A stretch of DNA of 37,867 nucleotides from a virus. This document shows, in pieces, positions 1 through 5,617 of the stretch; positions within the stretch are counted from its first letter, which is position 1; each line of letters starts with the position of its first letter. Under the pieces are notes generated by a model. It saw nothing but the letters and a program-made list of their open reading frames with translations, did no database searches and had not been told where the DNA came from. The stretch spans positions 1-37,867 of IMG/VR virus record IMGVR_UViG_3300031565_003022; one strand, 5' to 3'. The position numbers and the translations under genes are program-made.

Positions 1-574
1 ATCTCTCCTTCGACTCAAGCCTATGAGTCACTGTATTGATGCTCAATGTGCCTACCCTTCTCTTAGCAAGGAGCTCATTGTACTCTCGCATTACCTTATT
101 CTTTTCTCTGGCACAGCTGTTCAGGTCATTCTTGAGGTCGGTCTCTCTTTGCTGTAGCCTAAGGTTTTCTTGCCTTATAGTCTCGTAGGCAGTGTTCTTC
201 TCCTCCATCTTCTTCATCATGCCTTGGAAGGTAAGAACGCTGAGAGTCTCCAAGTCTCCAGCAGCTTTGATAATGTCATCAAGAGTAGGGCTACTGCTAG
301 TCCTAGGCTTGGGTAAAAGTAGGTGTCGAATAAAGTGTGGTTCTACGGTTGCCGTAGCAGGAAGTCCTCTAGCTAAGCCTTTGCCAGACCTCCATCTCTT
401 TATCCATCCGAACACAGTTGAGGCTGCAACTACACTGCCCACTACATCGAGCTGCTTCTTCAGGACTGACCCAGTGATTGTCTTGTCTTGCAGCCATGCT
501 TCAAAGGCAGCCTTGCGAATAGGCTCAAGCTCTTTGCCTCTCCTTGTCTGTTGTACTCCATATAGTTTTGCCAT
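1..574 (-). CDS. HTH / coiled-coil protein, cut by window edge
   Basis: The ATG at 574 follows an AAGGAGG site. The frame stays open for 191 codons to base 1. The first 70 residues are basic and look like a helix-turn-helix (a segment with FEAWLQDKTITGSVLKKQL, then STVFGWIKRW). The rest is strongly helical, with Glu/Lys/Gln-rich heptads from about residue 125, so a DNA-binding head on a coiled coil is likely. If the window is a closed circle, the frame adds Phe-His and stops at TAG at 37862-37860, directly before the helicase gene's ribosome site. This would make it the gene upstream of the helicase, and a replication or regulation role would fit, but I do not recognise the family. The frame is sure; the function is not. 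Confidence 0.75.
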   Translation of the reverse strand, partial: MAKLYGVQQTRRGKELEPIRKAAFEAWLQDKTITGSVLKKQLDVVGSVVAASTVFGWIKRWRSGKGLARGLPATATVEPHFIRHLLLPKPRTSSSPTLDDIIKAAGDLETLSVLTFQGMMKKMEEKNTAYETIRQENLRLQQRETDLKNDLNSCAREKNKVMREYNELLAKRRVGTLSINTVTHRLESKER

Positions 575-598
575 TACTTTTCACCTCCTTCTTATTGG

Positions 599-700
599 CT
601 AACTGCCAAAAAACTGAACCAGATTGGGGACTATGACAGCTGCCAAGATACCGAAGATAGCCACTATAATCAGAATCTCAATGCCACTGATTCCTCTCAT
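599..700 (-). CDS. 33-residue type IV pilin-like peptide
   Basis: ATG at 700 is preceded by GGGAGGT with 8 bases between, a strong ribosome site; TAG is at 599-601. The 33 residues are almost entirely the N-terminal pilin helix. They start MRG, then ISGIEILIIVAIFGILAAV, then a short IVPNLVQFFGS end. If the peptide is cut after Gly3, as prepilin peptidase cuts before a Phe-like residue, Glu falls at +5 and Pro at +22, both hallmarks of type IV pilins. The hydrophobic stretch closely follows the usual LIELLIVVAIIGILAA consensus. There is no globular domain. It lies in a run of small leftward genes. Possible roles are interference with host pili, superinfection exclusion, or simply a membrane peptide. 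The gene call is firm; the pilus link is inference. Confidence 0.75.
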   Translation of the reverse strand: MRGISGIEILIIVAIFGILAAVIVPNLVQFFGS

Positions 701-728
701 TTAGTATTACCTCCCTTTTCAAGATTTT

Positions 729-947
729 CTAGTCTTCTTCATCAATGAACACCTGGTCCTGACATTTCTGACAGAATCCAGAGATAGCATACTCTCTTCG
801 ACTCAAGCCATTTCTGAACTCAGTTGCTGGCTTGCCACACCAGCTACAGATGTCTGCCTTGATAGAGTTGACTCGCTTCCTGCCAGATGGATTGCTGGCA
901 TCTATGAGCTTCTCCATCTCTGGACTCTTCTCTGATGGAACTGCCAT
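729..947 (-). CDS. small zinc-finger protein (two CxxC)
   Basis: A 72-residue protein whose ATG (947) follows TTATAAGGAGGTGAGTA, an ideal ribosome site. Residues 34-64 hold CSWCGK and FCQKCQD separated by about 22 residues with an SRREYAISG segment, a four-cysteine zinc-binding layout. Small proteins with this SRREY-ISG-CQ-CQD pattern are, from memory, common in environmental phages, with no firm function. The N-terminal 30 residues are polar and probably flexible. It belongs to the leftward early-type gene string. A role in binding nucleic acid or a host protein is possible but not shown. Confidence 0.8.
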   Translation of the reverse strand: MAVPSEKSPEMEKLIDASNPSGRKRVNSIKADICSWCGKPATEFRNGLSRREYAISGFCQKCQDQVFIDEED

Positions 948-958
948 TACTCACCTCC

Positions 959-1108
959 TTATAAATCTTGAAATGCTTTTCTAGCAGGAGACAGCGGTGC
1001 TATTGCTGGCGGTGTCTGCTCAGTTGCCGATGATATCTGCTTAGCCTTGCGATTAAAAGCCCGCTGCTTCTTGCTCTGCTTGCGCTTAGGTGGTTGACTC
1101 TTCTTCAT
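959..1108 (-). CDS. 49-residue basic protein, unknown
   Basis: ATG at 1108 follows AAGGAGAAGAGGTAAAGCA; stop TAA at 959-961, just before the ribosome site of the next gene. The protein opens with a dense Lys/Arg stretch (MKKSQPPKRKQSKKQRAFNR) and ends in a proline- and alanine-rich tail. No fold is recognisable. The charge suggests contact with nucleic acid or ribosomes, which is inference. The end-to-start packing with its neighbours and the ribosome site support it as a real gene. Confidence 0.6.
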   Translation of the reverse strand: MKKSQPPKRKQSKKQRAFNRKAKQISSATEQTPPAIAPLSPARKAFQDL

Positions 1109-1112
1109 TGCT

Positions 1113-1265
1113 TTACCTCTTCTCCTTAGTAGTACGTATGAGCAGAACTCTTGGCTTAGTCAGAGTAATCAGCTCTATATCTTCATCAGCCATAAGTACT
1201 TTAGCTTTGCTCAGTAGTTCACTGAGTTCCTGCCACGTTATCTTCAGCTTTCTGAAGGTTGCCAT
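1113..1265 (-). CDS. 50-residue hypothetical protein
   Basis: ATG at 1265 follows AAAGGAGGTGAGTATA, one of the best ribosome sites in the window; TAA at 1113-1115 is 5 bases from the next ATG. The product mixes charged and aliphatic residues with an amphipathic pattern (WQELSELLSKAKVLM, then DEDIELITLTKPRVLL). It probably folds as a helix followed by strands. No family is recognised. Confidence 0.65.
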   Translation of the reverse strand: MATFRKLKITWQELSELLSKAKVLMADEDIELITLTKPRVLLIRTTKEKR

Positions 1266-1286
1266 TATACTCACCTCCTTTCTTAT

Positions 1287-1499
1287 TTACTTTACCTTAA
1301 CTATGATACCATCTACTAACTCTACCTCAGCATACCAAGTATGTGGTGCTGGATAGTGAGGACCTTCAAGGAAAGCAGTGCCAGTGTAACCTGGCTTAGC
1401 AGCTGCTGCATCAAACAGACCGCCAGGTTGGTATATCCTTAGCTCAGCTCCTCTATATACTGCTTCCTTCGTGAGTGTGATACTTGTCTGACTTTGCAT
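1287..1499 (-). CDS. small beta-rich hypothetical protein
   Basis: The frame is open from 1553, but the first 18 codons lie inside the coiled-coil gene at 1453-1605. I therefore place the start at the ATG at 1499, giving 70 residues; the ribosome site there is weak (GTGAGATAT), so the start is uncertain. The C-terminal half (RIYQPGG, GYTGTAFLEGP, WYAEVELVDG) has the alternating strands and Gly/Pro turns of a small SH3-like barrel. Unknown function. The 47-base overlap with the upstream gene is longer than usual here. Confidence 0.5.
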   Translation of the reverse strand: MQSQTSITLTKEAVYRGAELRIYQPGGLFDAAAAKPGYTGTAFLEGPHYPAPHTWYAEVELVDGIIVKVK

Positions 1500-1605
1500 A
1501 TATCTCACTGCGCAGTTCATCCACTGCTCTGCGTAGGTCATAAGCAAGGTCATCTACCTTACGCTCAAGGTTAGATATCTTCCGCTCTATCTCACTAGTA
1601 TCCAT
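1453..1605 (-). CDS. 50-residue coiled-coil protein
   Basis: ATG at 1605 follows AAGGACAGC and overlaps the end of the preceding gene (TAG at 1595-1597) by 11 bases. The 50 residues show clear heptads (IERKISNLERKVDDLAYDLR, then AVDELRSEIYAK) and a short polar tail; TAG at 1453-1455. It is likely a small self-associating helix, perhaps an adaptor or inhibitor. The operon-style overlap and periodicity support it. Confidence 0.6.
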   Translation of the reverse strand: MDTSEIERKISNLERKVDDLAYDLRRAVDELRSEIYAKSDKYHTHEGSSI

Positions 1606-1795
1606 GCTGTCCTTCTTTCTCCTGTATTCCTAGCATTAACTGCCGTAGCATACTATACTGTGGTGCTTTGCTTACATCATATGGAGTTAAGTTCAACTTA
1701 TCCCATGCTTGCTGGATAGTGCGGAACTCATTGAACTGGTGACTACCATACTCAGCCAGCAGTTGGTCATTACCTATGCTAGAGACTATGTCCAT
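1595..1795 (-). CDS. 66-residue hypothetical protein
   Basis: ATG at 1795 lies within the last codons of the gene at 1779-1979, so the two are probably translationally coupled; an AAGGAAG stretch sits just upstream. The product is soluble and helical, with QLLAEYGSHQFNEFRTIQQA and a C-terminal SMLRQLMLGIQEKE helix. No family is recognised. Confidence 0.55.
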   Translation of the reverse strand: MDIVSSIGNDQLLAEYGSHQFNEFRTIQQAWDKLNLTPYDVSKAPQYSMLRQLMLGIQEKEGQHGY

Positions 1796-1979
1796 CTTCC
1801 TTCGGCTTGAATCTGATAAATGCTATTCCATCTATACAGACCCATACTCGACCATCCTTTGCTATCTGAACTCCAAGGTCTCCTTTGATTATCCTTTGTT
1901 CTGGCATATTCTCTATTGAGATTATCCCGACCTGATGAGTCTCAGGGTAGTCCTTTATCTGCTTCCCCTTCTTTATCAT
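1779..1979 (-). CDS. 66-residue protein, likely leaderless transcript
   Basis: The frame extends to 2027, but a near-perfect promoter (-10 at 1991-1986) lies inside that extension, so only the ATG at 1979 can be used from it. That ATG is 7 bases past the -10 hexamer, where transcription should begin, and no usable ribosome site precedes it. The product (MIKKGKQIKDYPETHQ, then strands such as VGIISIENM and GRVWVCIDGIAFIRF) looks like a small beta fold. Function unknown. Confidence 0.6.
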   Translation of the reverse strand: MIKKGKQIKDYPETHQVGIISIENMPEQRIIKGDLGVQIAKDGRVWVCIDGIAFIRFKPKEDGHSL

Positions 1980-1985
1980 ACCCCT

Positions 1986-2014
1986 ATTATACCATACTAC
2001 GTAACTTATGTCAA
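1986..2014 (-). promoter_or_regulatory. consensus sigma-70 promoter
   Basis: Read leftward: TTGACA (2014-2009), 17-base spacer ending in TGG, TATAAT (1991-1986). Both hexamers match the consensus exactly and TGG adds an extended -10. It should drive the small genes from 1979 leftward. The predicted start falls on or next to the ATG at 1979. Confidence 0.85.
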
Positions 2015-2121
2015 CCTTCTGTTGCAATCACATCAACTGAACTATATTGTTTATCGTTCTTATCTGTTGCAGCGTGCAGTACAGTTACTTACTGACTCCC
2101 TCACTTCCTCTAATTTTAGAC

Positions 2122-2156
2122 AAAAGAAAAGGACTAGCTGGCAACTTGCTAGTCCT
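2122..2156 (-). terminator. Rho-independent terminator
   Basis: Read leftward, AGGACTAGC pairs perfectly with GCTAGTCCT (9 bp, 9-base loop, 2156-2130) and is followed by TTTTCTTTTG. It lies about 20 bases after the stop of the 184-residue gene and before the next promoter, so it closes that transcription unit. Confidence 0.85.
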
Positions 2157-2177
2157 ATTCTCTGCGTGACTGCTAAC

Positions 2178-2732
2178 CTATAGTATCCCTTCCTTCTTTA
2201 GCAGCTTCTGCCTTATGGCATATCTCCAGTTCTTATCAGTGCTTGACTCGTAGGCTTGCTGAAAAGTTAAGCCATCTTTGTACTCTTCTGCTCCATGCCT
2301 GCTGAGCATCTCATCTGTGCTTACATCAAATCTCTTACCTCCGCCTCCGCCTCCGCCTGCCCTTACTGCCCTAGGTTGAGTCTTCATGAGTCTCACTACT
2401 GGAGCTTGCTCTCCGAAGTCGTAAGAGTACCAGATTCCATCAGCAGCGTCTAGGTCACCTGATTCTACCAGTGGCTTGACTGCCTTGCTGATAGCGGCTT
2501 TGACCTTCTCGCCTATGGCTTCCAGTGCTGCTCTCTTAGCATCTAGCTCAGCTTTCTCTTTGGCTTTCTGGATACCGTCTATCTTGCGACTGGCGGCGGC
2601 TACTGCCTTGAAGTCCTTTGACTTCAGTGCAGTTTCAAGCTCTGCCATAAGCTCTTCTTCAGTAGGCTCTTTGACCTCAGCTGGCGCTTCTTCAGCTATC
2701 TCAACAGCATTGGCTTCTACTTCGTTAGCCAT
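2178..2732 (-). CDS. 184-residue Ala/Glu-rich protein, own transcription unit
   Basis: ATG at 2732, ribosome site GGAGGA. Residues 1-95 are acidic and helical (runs such as VEIAEEAPAEVKEPTEEEL) with a coiled-coil-like charge pattern. Residues 96-125 contain WYSYDFGEQAP. A glycine run at about 127-133 links to a C-terminal 50-residue domain with HGAEEYKDGLTFQQAYES and NWRYAIRQKLLKKEG. No family is recognised. It has its own strong promoter, a structured 5' leader and a terminator, so it is expressed separately from its neighbours, perhaps at high level or different timing. It borders the repeat-rich possible origin, so a DNA-linked role can be imagined but not shown. Confidence 0.8.
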   Translation of the reverse strand: MANEVEANAVEIAEEAPAEVKEPTEEELMAELETALKSKDFKAVAAASRKIDGIQKAKEKAELDAKRAALEAIGEKVKAAISKAVKPLVESGDLDAADGIWYSYDFGEQAPVVRLMKTQPRAVRAGGGGGGGKRFDVSTDEMLSRHGAEEYKDGLTFQQAYESSTDKNWRYAIRQKLLKKEGIL

Positions 2733-2830
2733 ATTCTTTTATCCTCCGTACTTACGGAGTATGAACGTTGCCGCTTTCACCTCCAGAATCAGATGGTTAT
2801 TTGCTGTGCATCAGCTCATCTGATTACAAT
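2733..2830 (-). promoter_or_regulatory. structured 5' leader of the 184-residue gene
   Basis: About 95 bases lie between the predicted transcript start and the ATG, whereas other promoters here have leaders of 0-16 bases. Two perfect hairpins are visible: 9 bp pairing 2825-2817 with 2795-2787, and 7 bp CTCCGTA/TACGGAG at 2759-2744. The second includes part of the GGAGG ribosome site, so folding would hide it. A GTG frame of 13 codons ends at TAA just after the ribosome site and could couple translation. Regulation is inferred from structure only. Confidence 0.55.
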
Positions 2831-2833
2831 ACC

Positions 2834-2862
2834 ATAATAACAGATAGTACCACGCTTGTCAA
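2834..2862 (-). promoter_or_regulatory. sigma-70 promoter for the 184-residue gene
   Basis: Read leftward: TTGACA (2862-2857), 17-base spacer, TATTAT (2839-2834) preceded by TGT (extended -10 form). It sits upstream of the structured leader. Confidence 0.75.
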
Positions 2863-2893
2863 CCTACCTTGTGGGGAGCTGAGCTAGCACGTT

Positions 2894-2933
2894 CTCACTC
2901 ATGCTCACTCATACTCACTCATGCTCACGCATA
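2894..2933. repeat. four tandem 10-bp repeats
   Basis: Units CTCACTCATG (2894), CTCACTCATA (2904), CTCACTCATG (2914) and CTCACGCATA (2924): four adjacent copies, one helical turn apart, with one or two changes. Such phasing would place bound proteins on one face of the DNA, as with iterons. Confidence 0.85.
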
Positions 2934-2981
2934 CACGTTACCGTGTAACTTGCTAAAAATAATTCTGAACGTGCTCACTTG

Positions 2982-3040
2982 CCAGACAGTGCAGTCAGTT
3001 GCAGTTGCAGACAGTCGCAGTTGCAGTTAGTTGCAGTGTG
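2982..3040. repeat. GTTGCAG repeats with 16-bp period
   Basis: GTTGCAG starts at 2998, 3004, 3020 and 3030, with GTCGCAG at 3014. The alternating 6- and 10-base steps give a 16-bp higher-order unit, and the segment before 2998 is a decayed copy. They lie 50 bases from the 10-bp repeats across an AT-rich patch. Confidence 0.8.
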
Positions 3041-3062
3041 TGGCGATGGACTATCTTTGAAC

Positions 3063-3078
3063 TGTGCCAACTGGCACA
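3063..3078. promoter_or_regulatory. inverted repeat, operator-like
   Basis: TGTGCCA, two bases, TGGCACA: a perfect 7-bp inverted repeat in non-coding DNA, typical of a dimeric DNA-binding protein site. No partner is identifiable. Confidence 0.5.
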
Positions 3079-3229
3079 TACTACCCCTCATTCTGGACAA
3101 AAGACCAGGCGGGTACGGGTGCCTTACTTTGCAGTGTGATATTACTCTCTACTGCCAGATAGAGAATTCTCATTTACAGAAAAGTTACTTACTTACTTTC
3201 ATAGTTCTACGACACTGCTTATACCTCCT

Positions 3230-3616
3230 TTACTGCAGTACGAAAGGACTTGACGGTGCTCCACCATCTCTACCATCTCTGCCCATTCTACGTCTCTGAG
3301 CTCTATTGGGAGGCATCTGAGTCCCAGGAGCTAAGCCCTTCTTGGCATCACTACGGGAAAGGTCTATAGCATAGACACAGCCACAGTCCATGCAGATATC
3401 AGTCATTATTCCATATCCAGGAATCTCAGAGCCAATAGGGATAGCAGACTCCTTGACTTGGTCTACTACAATACCTTGCTTGACATCTAGATGAAAGTTC
3501 CACTCCTCCCTGGCTAGTCCTCTAGCCTTCAACTCATCACCTAGCTGCTCCAGGAATCTGTCCTCACTACCACAGCAAGGGCATTTAGTAAATGTTCTGT
3601 GAAAGTTCTTATCCAT
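3230..3616 (-). CDS. zinc-ribbon-like protein, 128 residues
   Basis: ATG at 3616 follows AAGGAGGAGTA. Two CxxC-type knuckles are about 65 residues apart: KCPCCGSED near residue 12 and ICMDCGCVYAIDLS near residue 75, together enough for one zinc site. Between them is a polar segment (WNFHLDVKQGIVVDQ). The C-terminal 35 residues are Arg/Gly/Pro-rich (PPNRAQRRRMGRDG) and probably disordered. This is a common design in phage genomes without an assigned role. It is the last gene of the leftward operon from the promoter at 4736. A ribosome-site-like AAGGAGGT after its stop leads to no gene. Confidence 0.75.
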   Translation of the reverse strand: MDKNFHRTFTKCPCCGSEDRFLEQLGDELKARGLAREEWNFHLDVKQGIVVDQVKESAIPIGSEIPGYGIMTDICMDCGCVYAIDLSRSDAKKGLAPGTQMPPNRAQRRRMGRDGRDGGAPSSPFVLQ

Positions 3617-3629
3617 TACTCCTCCTTAT

Positions 3630-3983
3630 TTACTTCTCCTTTCTGTCATAATTCCTATCGCTCATTACTTTATCTACTAGTCTAGCAAACTTACGCTTAT
3701 CAGTAGCCTCTGCCTCCATTCTGCCAAGGTCCTGCATTTTTGCTACTATTATCTTAGCTCCTCTATTTCTGTCCAGGTATTCGCAATATCCTTCATCCTT
3801 GCCAGAGGACCTCATCAACTTACCCATGCGCTCAGCTTCATGCTCGCTCAGTGGTAGCCATATATACTTATAGCAGTTCATGCATCGTAGTAGTGAGCCT
3901 TCACAAACCTTTTCAACTTCACGCCAGTAGTGAGGAATTGCCTCTAATTCATCGCAGTAGCTACCTGGATGCACTATTCCCAT
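3630..3983 (-). CDS. Cys-containing hypothetical protein, 117 residues
   Basis: The frame is open back to 4295, but that part is out of frame with the better gene at 3974-4432 and reads as low-complexity Lys/Ser/Gly. I therefore start at the ATG at 3983. It overlaps the upstream stop by 10 bases and has GGAG ten bases before it, in the loop of a GGGC/GCCC hairpin (3989-4001). The protein has YCDELEAIPHYW, CEGSLLRCMNCYKYIWLPL and a later YCEYLDR, so up to five cysteines could bind zinc. The C-terminal 50 residues are helical and basic. Unknown function. Confidence 0.65.
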   Translation of the reverse strand: MGIVHPGSYCDELEAIPHYWREVEKVCEGSLLRCMNCYKYIWLPLSEHEAERMGKLMRSSGKDEGYCEYLDRNRGAKIIVAKMQDLGRMEAEATDKRKFARLVDKVMSDRNYDRKEK

Positions 3984-4432
3984 GTTCTGGGCACTCCGCC
4001 CAATAATCCTATCTTCTCTTTCATGCTTTCTATTCGACTTCCTATCCTTATTATCTCGTCCACGTCTTGCTTGTTTAGTGGAGCGAGCATTAGCTCCTTT
4101 AGTTTTGCCACTGCCCTGGCTCTTTGTCTCAGTACTTTTAGCCGCTCTTCCATTACTGCCTTTGAGAGAACTAGGCTCTTGCGTCCTCTTGTTTCCACTA
4201 TAGGATGTTGTGATAGCCTTTCCAGAGCCTGTTCTAACCAGCAACATTGACTGTCCCTCTTTCTCTTTCCGTGCCACCGAAAGTTCTTCACCCATCTTCT
4301 TGGCTCACCTCCTTCCTCCGTAAATTTCTGCCACAACTTACCACAGACCATAGGTTCGGATAGCTCTATGGTCTCACCGCAGTAGGAGCAGGCAGGAACT
4401 GTCTTTCGACAGGTTGTTAGATATATGTCCAT
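3974..4432 (-). CDS. zinc-finger-like protein with helical tail
   Basis: 152 residues. The ATG at 4432 is reached one base after the TAG of the gene upstream (4436-4434), so translation is probably coupled. Residues 1-65 contain CSYCGETIELSEPMVCG, then a His- and Cys-containing segment (WHGKRKRDSQCCWLEQALE), a likely treble-clef or ribbon zinc site. Residues 75-150 are helices with GRKSLVLSKAVMEERLKVLR. The layout suggests nucleic-acid binding. No named family. Confidence 0.7.
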   Translation of the reverse strand: MDIYLTTCRKTVPACSYCGETIELSEPMVCGKLWQKFTEEGGEPRRWVKNFRWHGKRKRDSQCCWLEQALERLSQHPIVETRGRKSLVLSKAVMEERLKVLRQRARAVAKLKELMLAPLNKQDVDEIIRIGSRIESMKEKIGLLGGVPRTWE

Positions 4433-4433
4433 T

Positions 4434-4715
4434 CTACTTTACTACATCAAGTCTACATTGGTTAGAGGAACTGACCGAGAGCCTATCGGTAGCTTCTGCC
4501 CTATCTTCCTCTGGCATATTGAGGAAAGCCAGTAACTCCCTAGCTTTATCCTCGTGCCACTGTTCGAAGGCTTCTCCACTTTTGTCCTCCATGTAGTTGT
4601 GGTGGAATATCCAGATAGTGCGTGTCAAGAATCTCCTGGTTTGCTCTATTAACTTGGGGGTAATCTTGATTCTACCCTTTTGTCCTTTGGATATGTCTAT
4701 CTCATACTTCTCCAT
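4434..4715 (-). CDS. first gene of leftward operon, unknown
   Basis: 93 residues, ATG at 4715 with AAAGGAG 7 bases upstream and only about 14 bases after the predicted transcript start. The N-terminus is strand-like and basic (KYEIDISKGQKGRIKITPKL); the middle is helical and aromatic (RTIWIFHHNYMEDKSGEAF). As the first gene after a consensus promoter it should be expressed early and strongly. No family is recognised. Confidence 0.75.
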   Translation of the reverse strand: MEKYEIDISKGQKGRIKITPKLIEQTRRFLTRTIWIFHHNYMEDKSGEAFEQWHEDKARELLAFLNMPEEDRAEATDRLSVSSSNQCRLDVVK

Positions 4716-4735
4716 CTTCCATCTCCTTTATTATC

Positions 4736-4765
4736 ATTATACCACATCAGTCCTATCCTTGTCAA
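4736..4765 (-). promoter_or_regulatory. leftward promoter, divergent pair
   Basis: Read leftward: TTGACA (4765-4760), 18-base spacer ending TGTGG, TATAAT (4741-4736). It drives the block that starts at 4715. Between this and the rightward promoter lie about 50 bases, including the imperfect AT-rich palindrome AATAAACAG-A-CTGTT at 4791-4805, a candidate shared operator. Confidence 0.85.
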
Positions 4766-4816
4766 CCTGTCTATTCCACTTGGTCAAAATAATAAACAGA
4801 CTGTTATTTATTATCC

Positions 4817-4845
4817 TTGACGTGGAGCTACATATATGGTATACT
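4817..4845 (+). promoter_or_regulatory. rightward virion-operon promoter
   Basis: TTGACG (4817-4822), 17-base spacer ending TATGG, TATACT (4840-4845). The T-rich segment TTATTTATTATCC directly upstream resembles an UP element and recurs upstream of the promoter at 15862. The predicted start is about 12 bases before the first ATG, so the ribosome site is at the very 5' end. Confidence 0.8.
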
Positions 4846-4863
4846 CAGACTGGAGGATACTGT

Positions 4864-5454
4864 ATGCTTGAGCACACACCAAAGTTGCCTAAGTCCGAGC
4901 CTAAGGAAGTATCAACCGCCGCTACTTTGATTCCTTACCGCAGGAGCGATGACAGAGCCAAGTATCTCAGCTGGATGTCCTGCGGGTTCTCTGATGAAGA
5001 ATCGCTGTATGTTCTAGGACTTACTAGAAGCTGGCTAGAAGTAGCCAGGATGGATAGTAAGTTTAGAGACCTAGAAGAGCGTGTCCCTGAGTTTCGTAAG
5101 CAGCTTAGCCGAGAATACGCTGAGTTGGACTTCTACCGCAACTTCAGGATGGTTCTAGAGAAAGACAAAAGAATACTGCGTAAGTCATTAGAAATGGACT
5201 TAGTAGTAGATGAAGAGACAGGAGAATTAGTGCCTGCCGAGTTGTCCCCTTATGACCAGCAATATTTGCTCAGACTCAGGAGTGCCTATACACCTCAGCA
5301 GTTGCAGTTGCTTGAAGTAGTGGTAGGGGACAAGGATGGTGGCTTTAATTTTGCTGAGTGGGTAAGTAAGAATCAGGAGGTAATCCAGGTTAGTCGCACT
5401 GATACTATATCATTATCTAGAGGACAAAGTGCCCAGAAGACCAGTCACAGCTAA
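4864..5454 (+). CDS. putative small terminase subunit
   Basis: The open frame reaches back to 4597, but the promoter lies inside that extension. The ATG at 4864, 7 bases after GGAGG, is the start. The 196 residues begin with a disordered 25-residue stretch, then a helix-turn-helix-like region at about 30-65 (KYLSWMSCGFSDEESLYVLG, then TRSWLEVARMD), a helical middle and an acidic C-terminal half. Small terminases recognise phage DNA and feed it to the large subunit. The HTH and its place as first virion-operon gene, upstream of TerL, fit that role. Sequence similarity to a known TerS is not evident, so this is a context call. Confidence 0.55.
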   Translation: MLEHTPKLPKSEPKEVSTAATLIPYRRSDDRAKYLSWMSCGFSDEESLYVLGLTRSWLEVARMDSKFRDLEERVPEFRKQLSREYAELDFYRNFRMVLEKDKRILRKSLEMDLVVDEETGELVPAELSPYDQQYLLRLRSAYTPQQLQLLEVVVGDKDGGFNFAEWVSKNQEVIQVSRTDTISLSRGQSAQKTSHS

Positions 5455-5617
5455 AGTAGTAGCAGCTGCGAGAAGAAATATCCGTAGGGCTCAGATAAGC
5501 CGTATAAGGATTAAAGAGCCTAGGTCTCCTGGCAGAGTCTATCGTAGTCGAGCCAGACTTAGCCGACCAATAGTTTTGAGGGCTGGAAGAACCAGAGCGA
5601 GAAGGAGAACGAGATAA
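5429..5617 (+). CDS. 62-residue arginine-rich protein
   Basis: GTG start at 5429 after AGAGGACAAA, overlapping the previous gene by 26 bases; the stop overlaps the next ATG. Roughly a third of the residues are Arg or Lys (ends RAGRTRARRRTR) and acidic residues are nearly absent. This is protamine-like and points to DNA or RNA binding or DNA condensation in the head. It is the first of three tiny basic genes before TerL. No named family. Confidence 0.7.
   Translation: MPRRPVTAKVVAAARRNIRRAQISRIRIKEPRSPGRVYRSRARLSRPIVLRAGRTRARRRTR

Larger units (their letters stand above)
2863..3229. other. gene-free, repeat-rich region; possible origin
   Basis: No convincing reading frame on either strand. 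It holds four 10-bp repeats (2894-2933), an ACACG/CGTGT hairpin next to them, an AT-rich patch (2951-2967), 16-bp-period repeats (2982-3040), a 16-bp inverted repeat (3063-3078), a 6-bp hairpin TCTCTA/TAGAGA (3146-3165) and the palindrome GAGAATTCTC. This is the longest gene-free stretch. Iteron-like repeats beside an AT-rich patch fit a replication origin; a packaging or regulatory site is also possible. Confidence 0.45.

Noticed and set aside
192-602. 136-codon rightward frame over the first genes
   Set aside because: It lies antisense to the HTH/coiled-coil gene and has no ribosome site; the leftward frame has both.
2894-2933. CRISPR-like array
   Set aside because: Repeats are 10 bp and directly adjacent with no spacers.
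3190-3230. Gene after the AAGGAGGT that follows the 128-residue gene
   Set aside because: All nearby starts meet stops within a few codons.
3984-4295. N-terminal extension of the 117-residue gene
   Set aside because: It overlaps the zinc-finger gene in another frame and reads as low-complexity Lys/Ser/Gly; the start at 3983 has better context.
4597-4863. Extension of the TerS-like gene to 4597
   Set aside because: The rightward promoter lies within it, so it would not be transcribed from there, and it is antisense to the leftward operon start.
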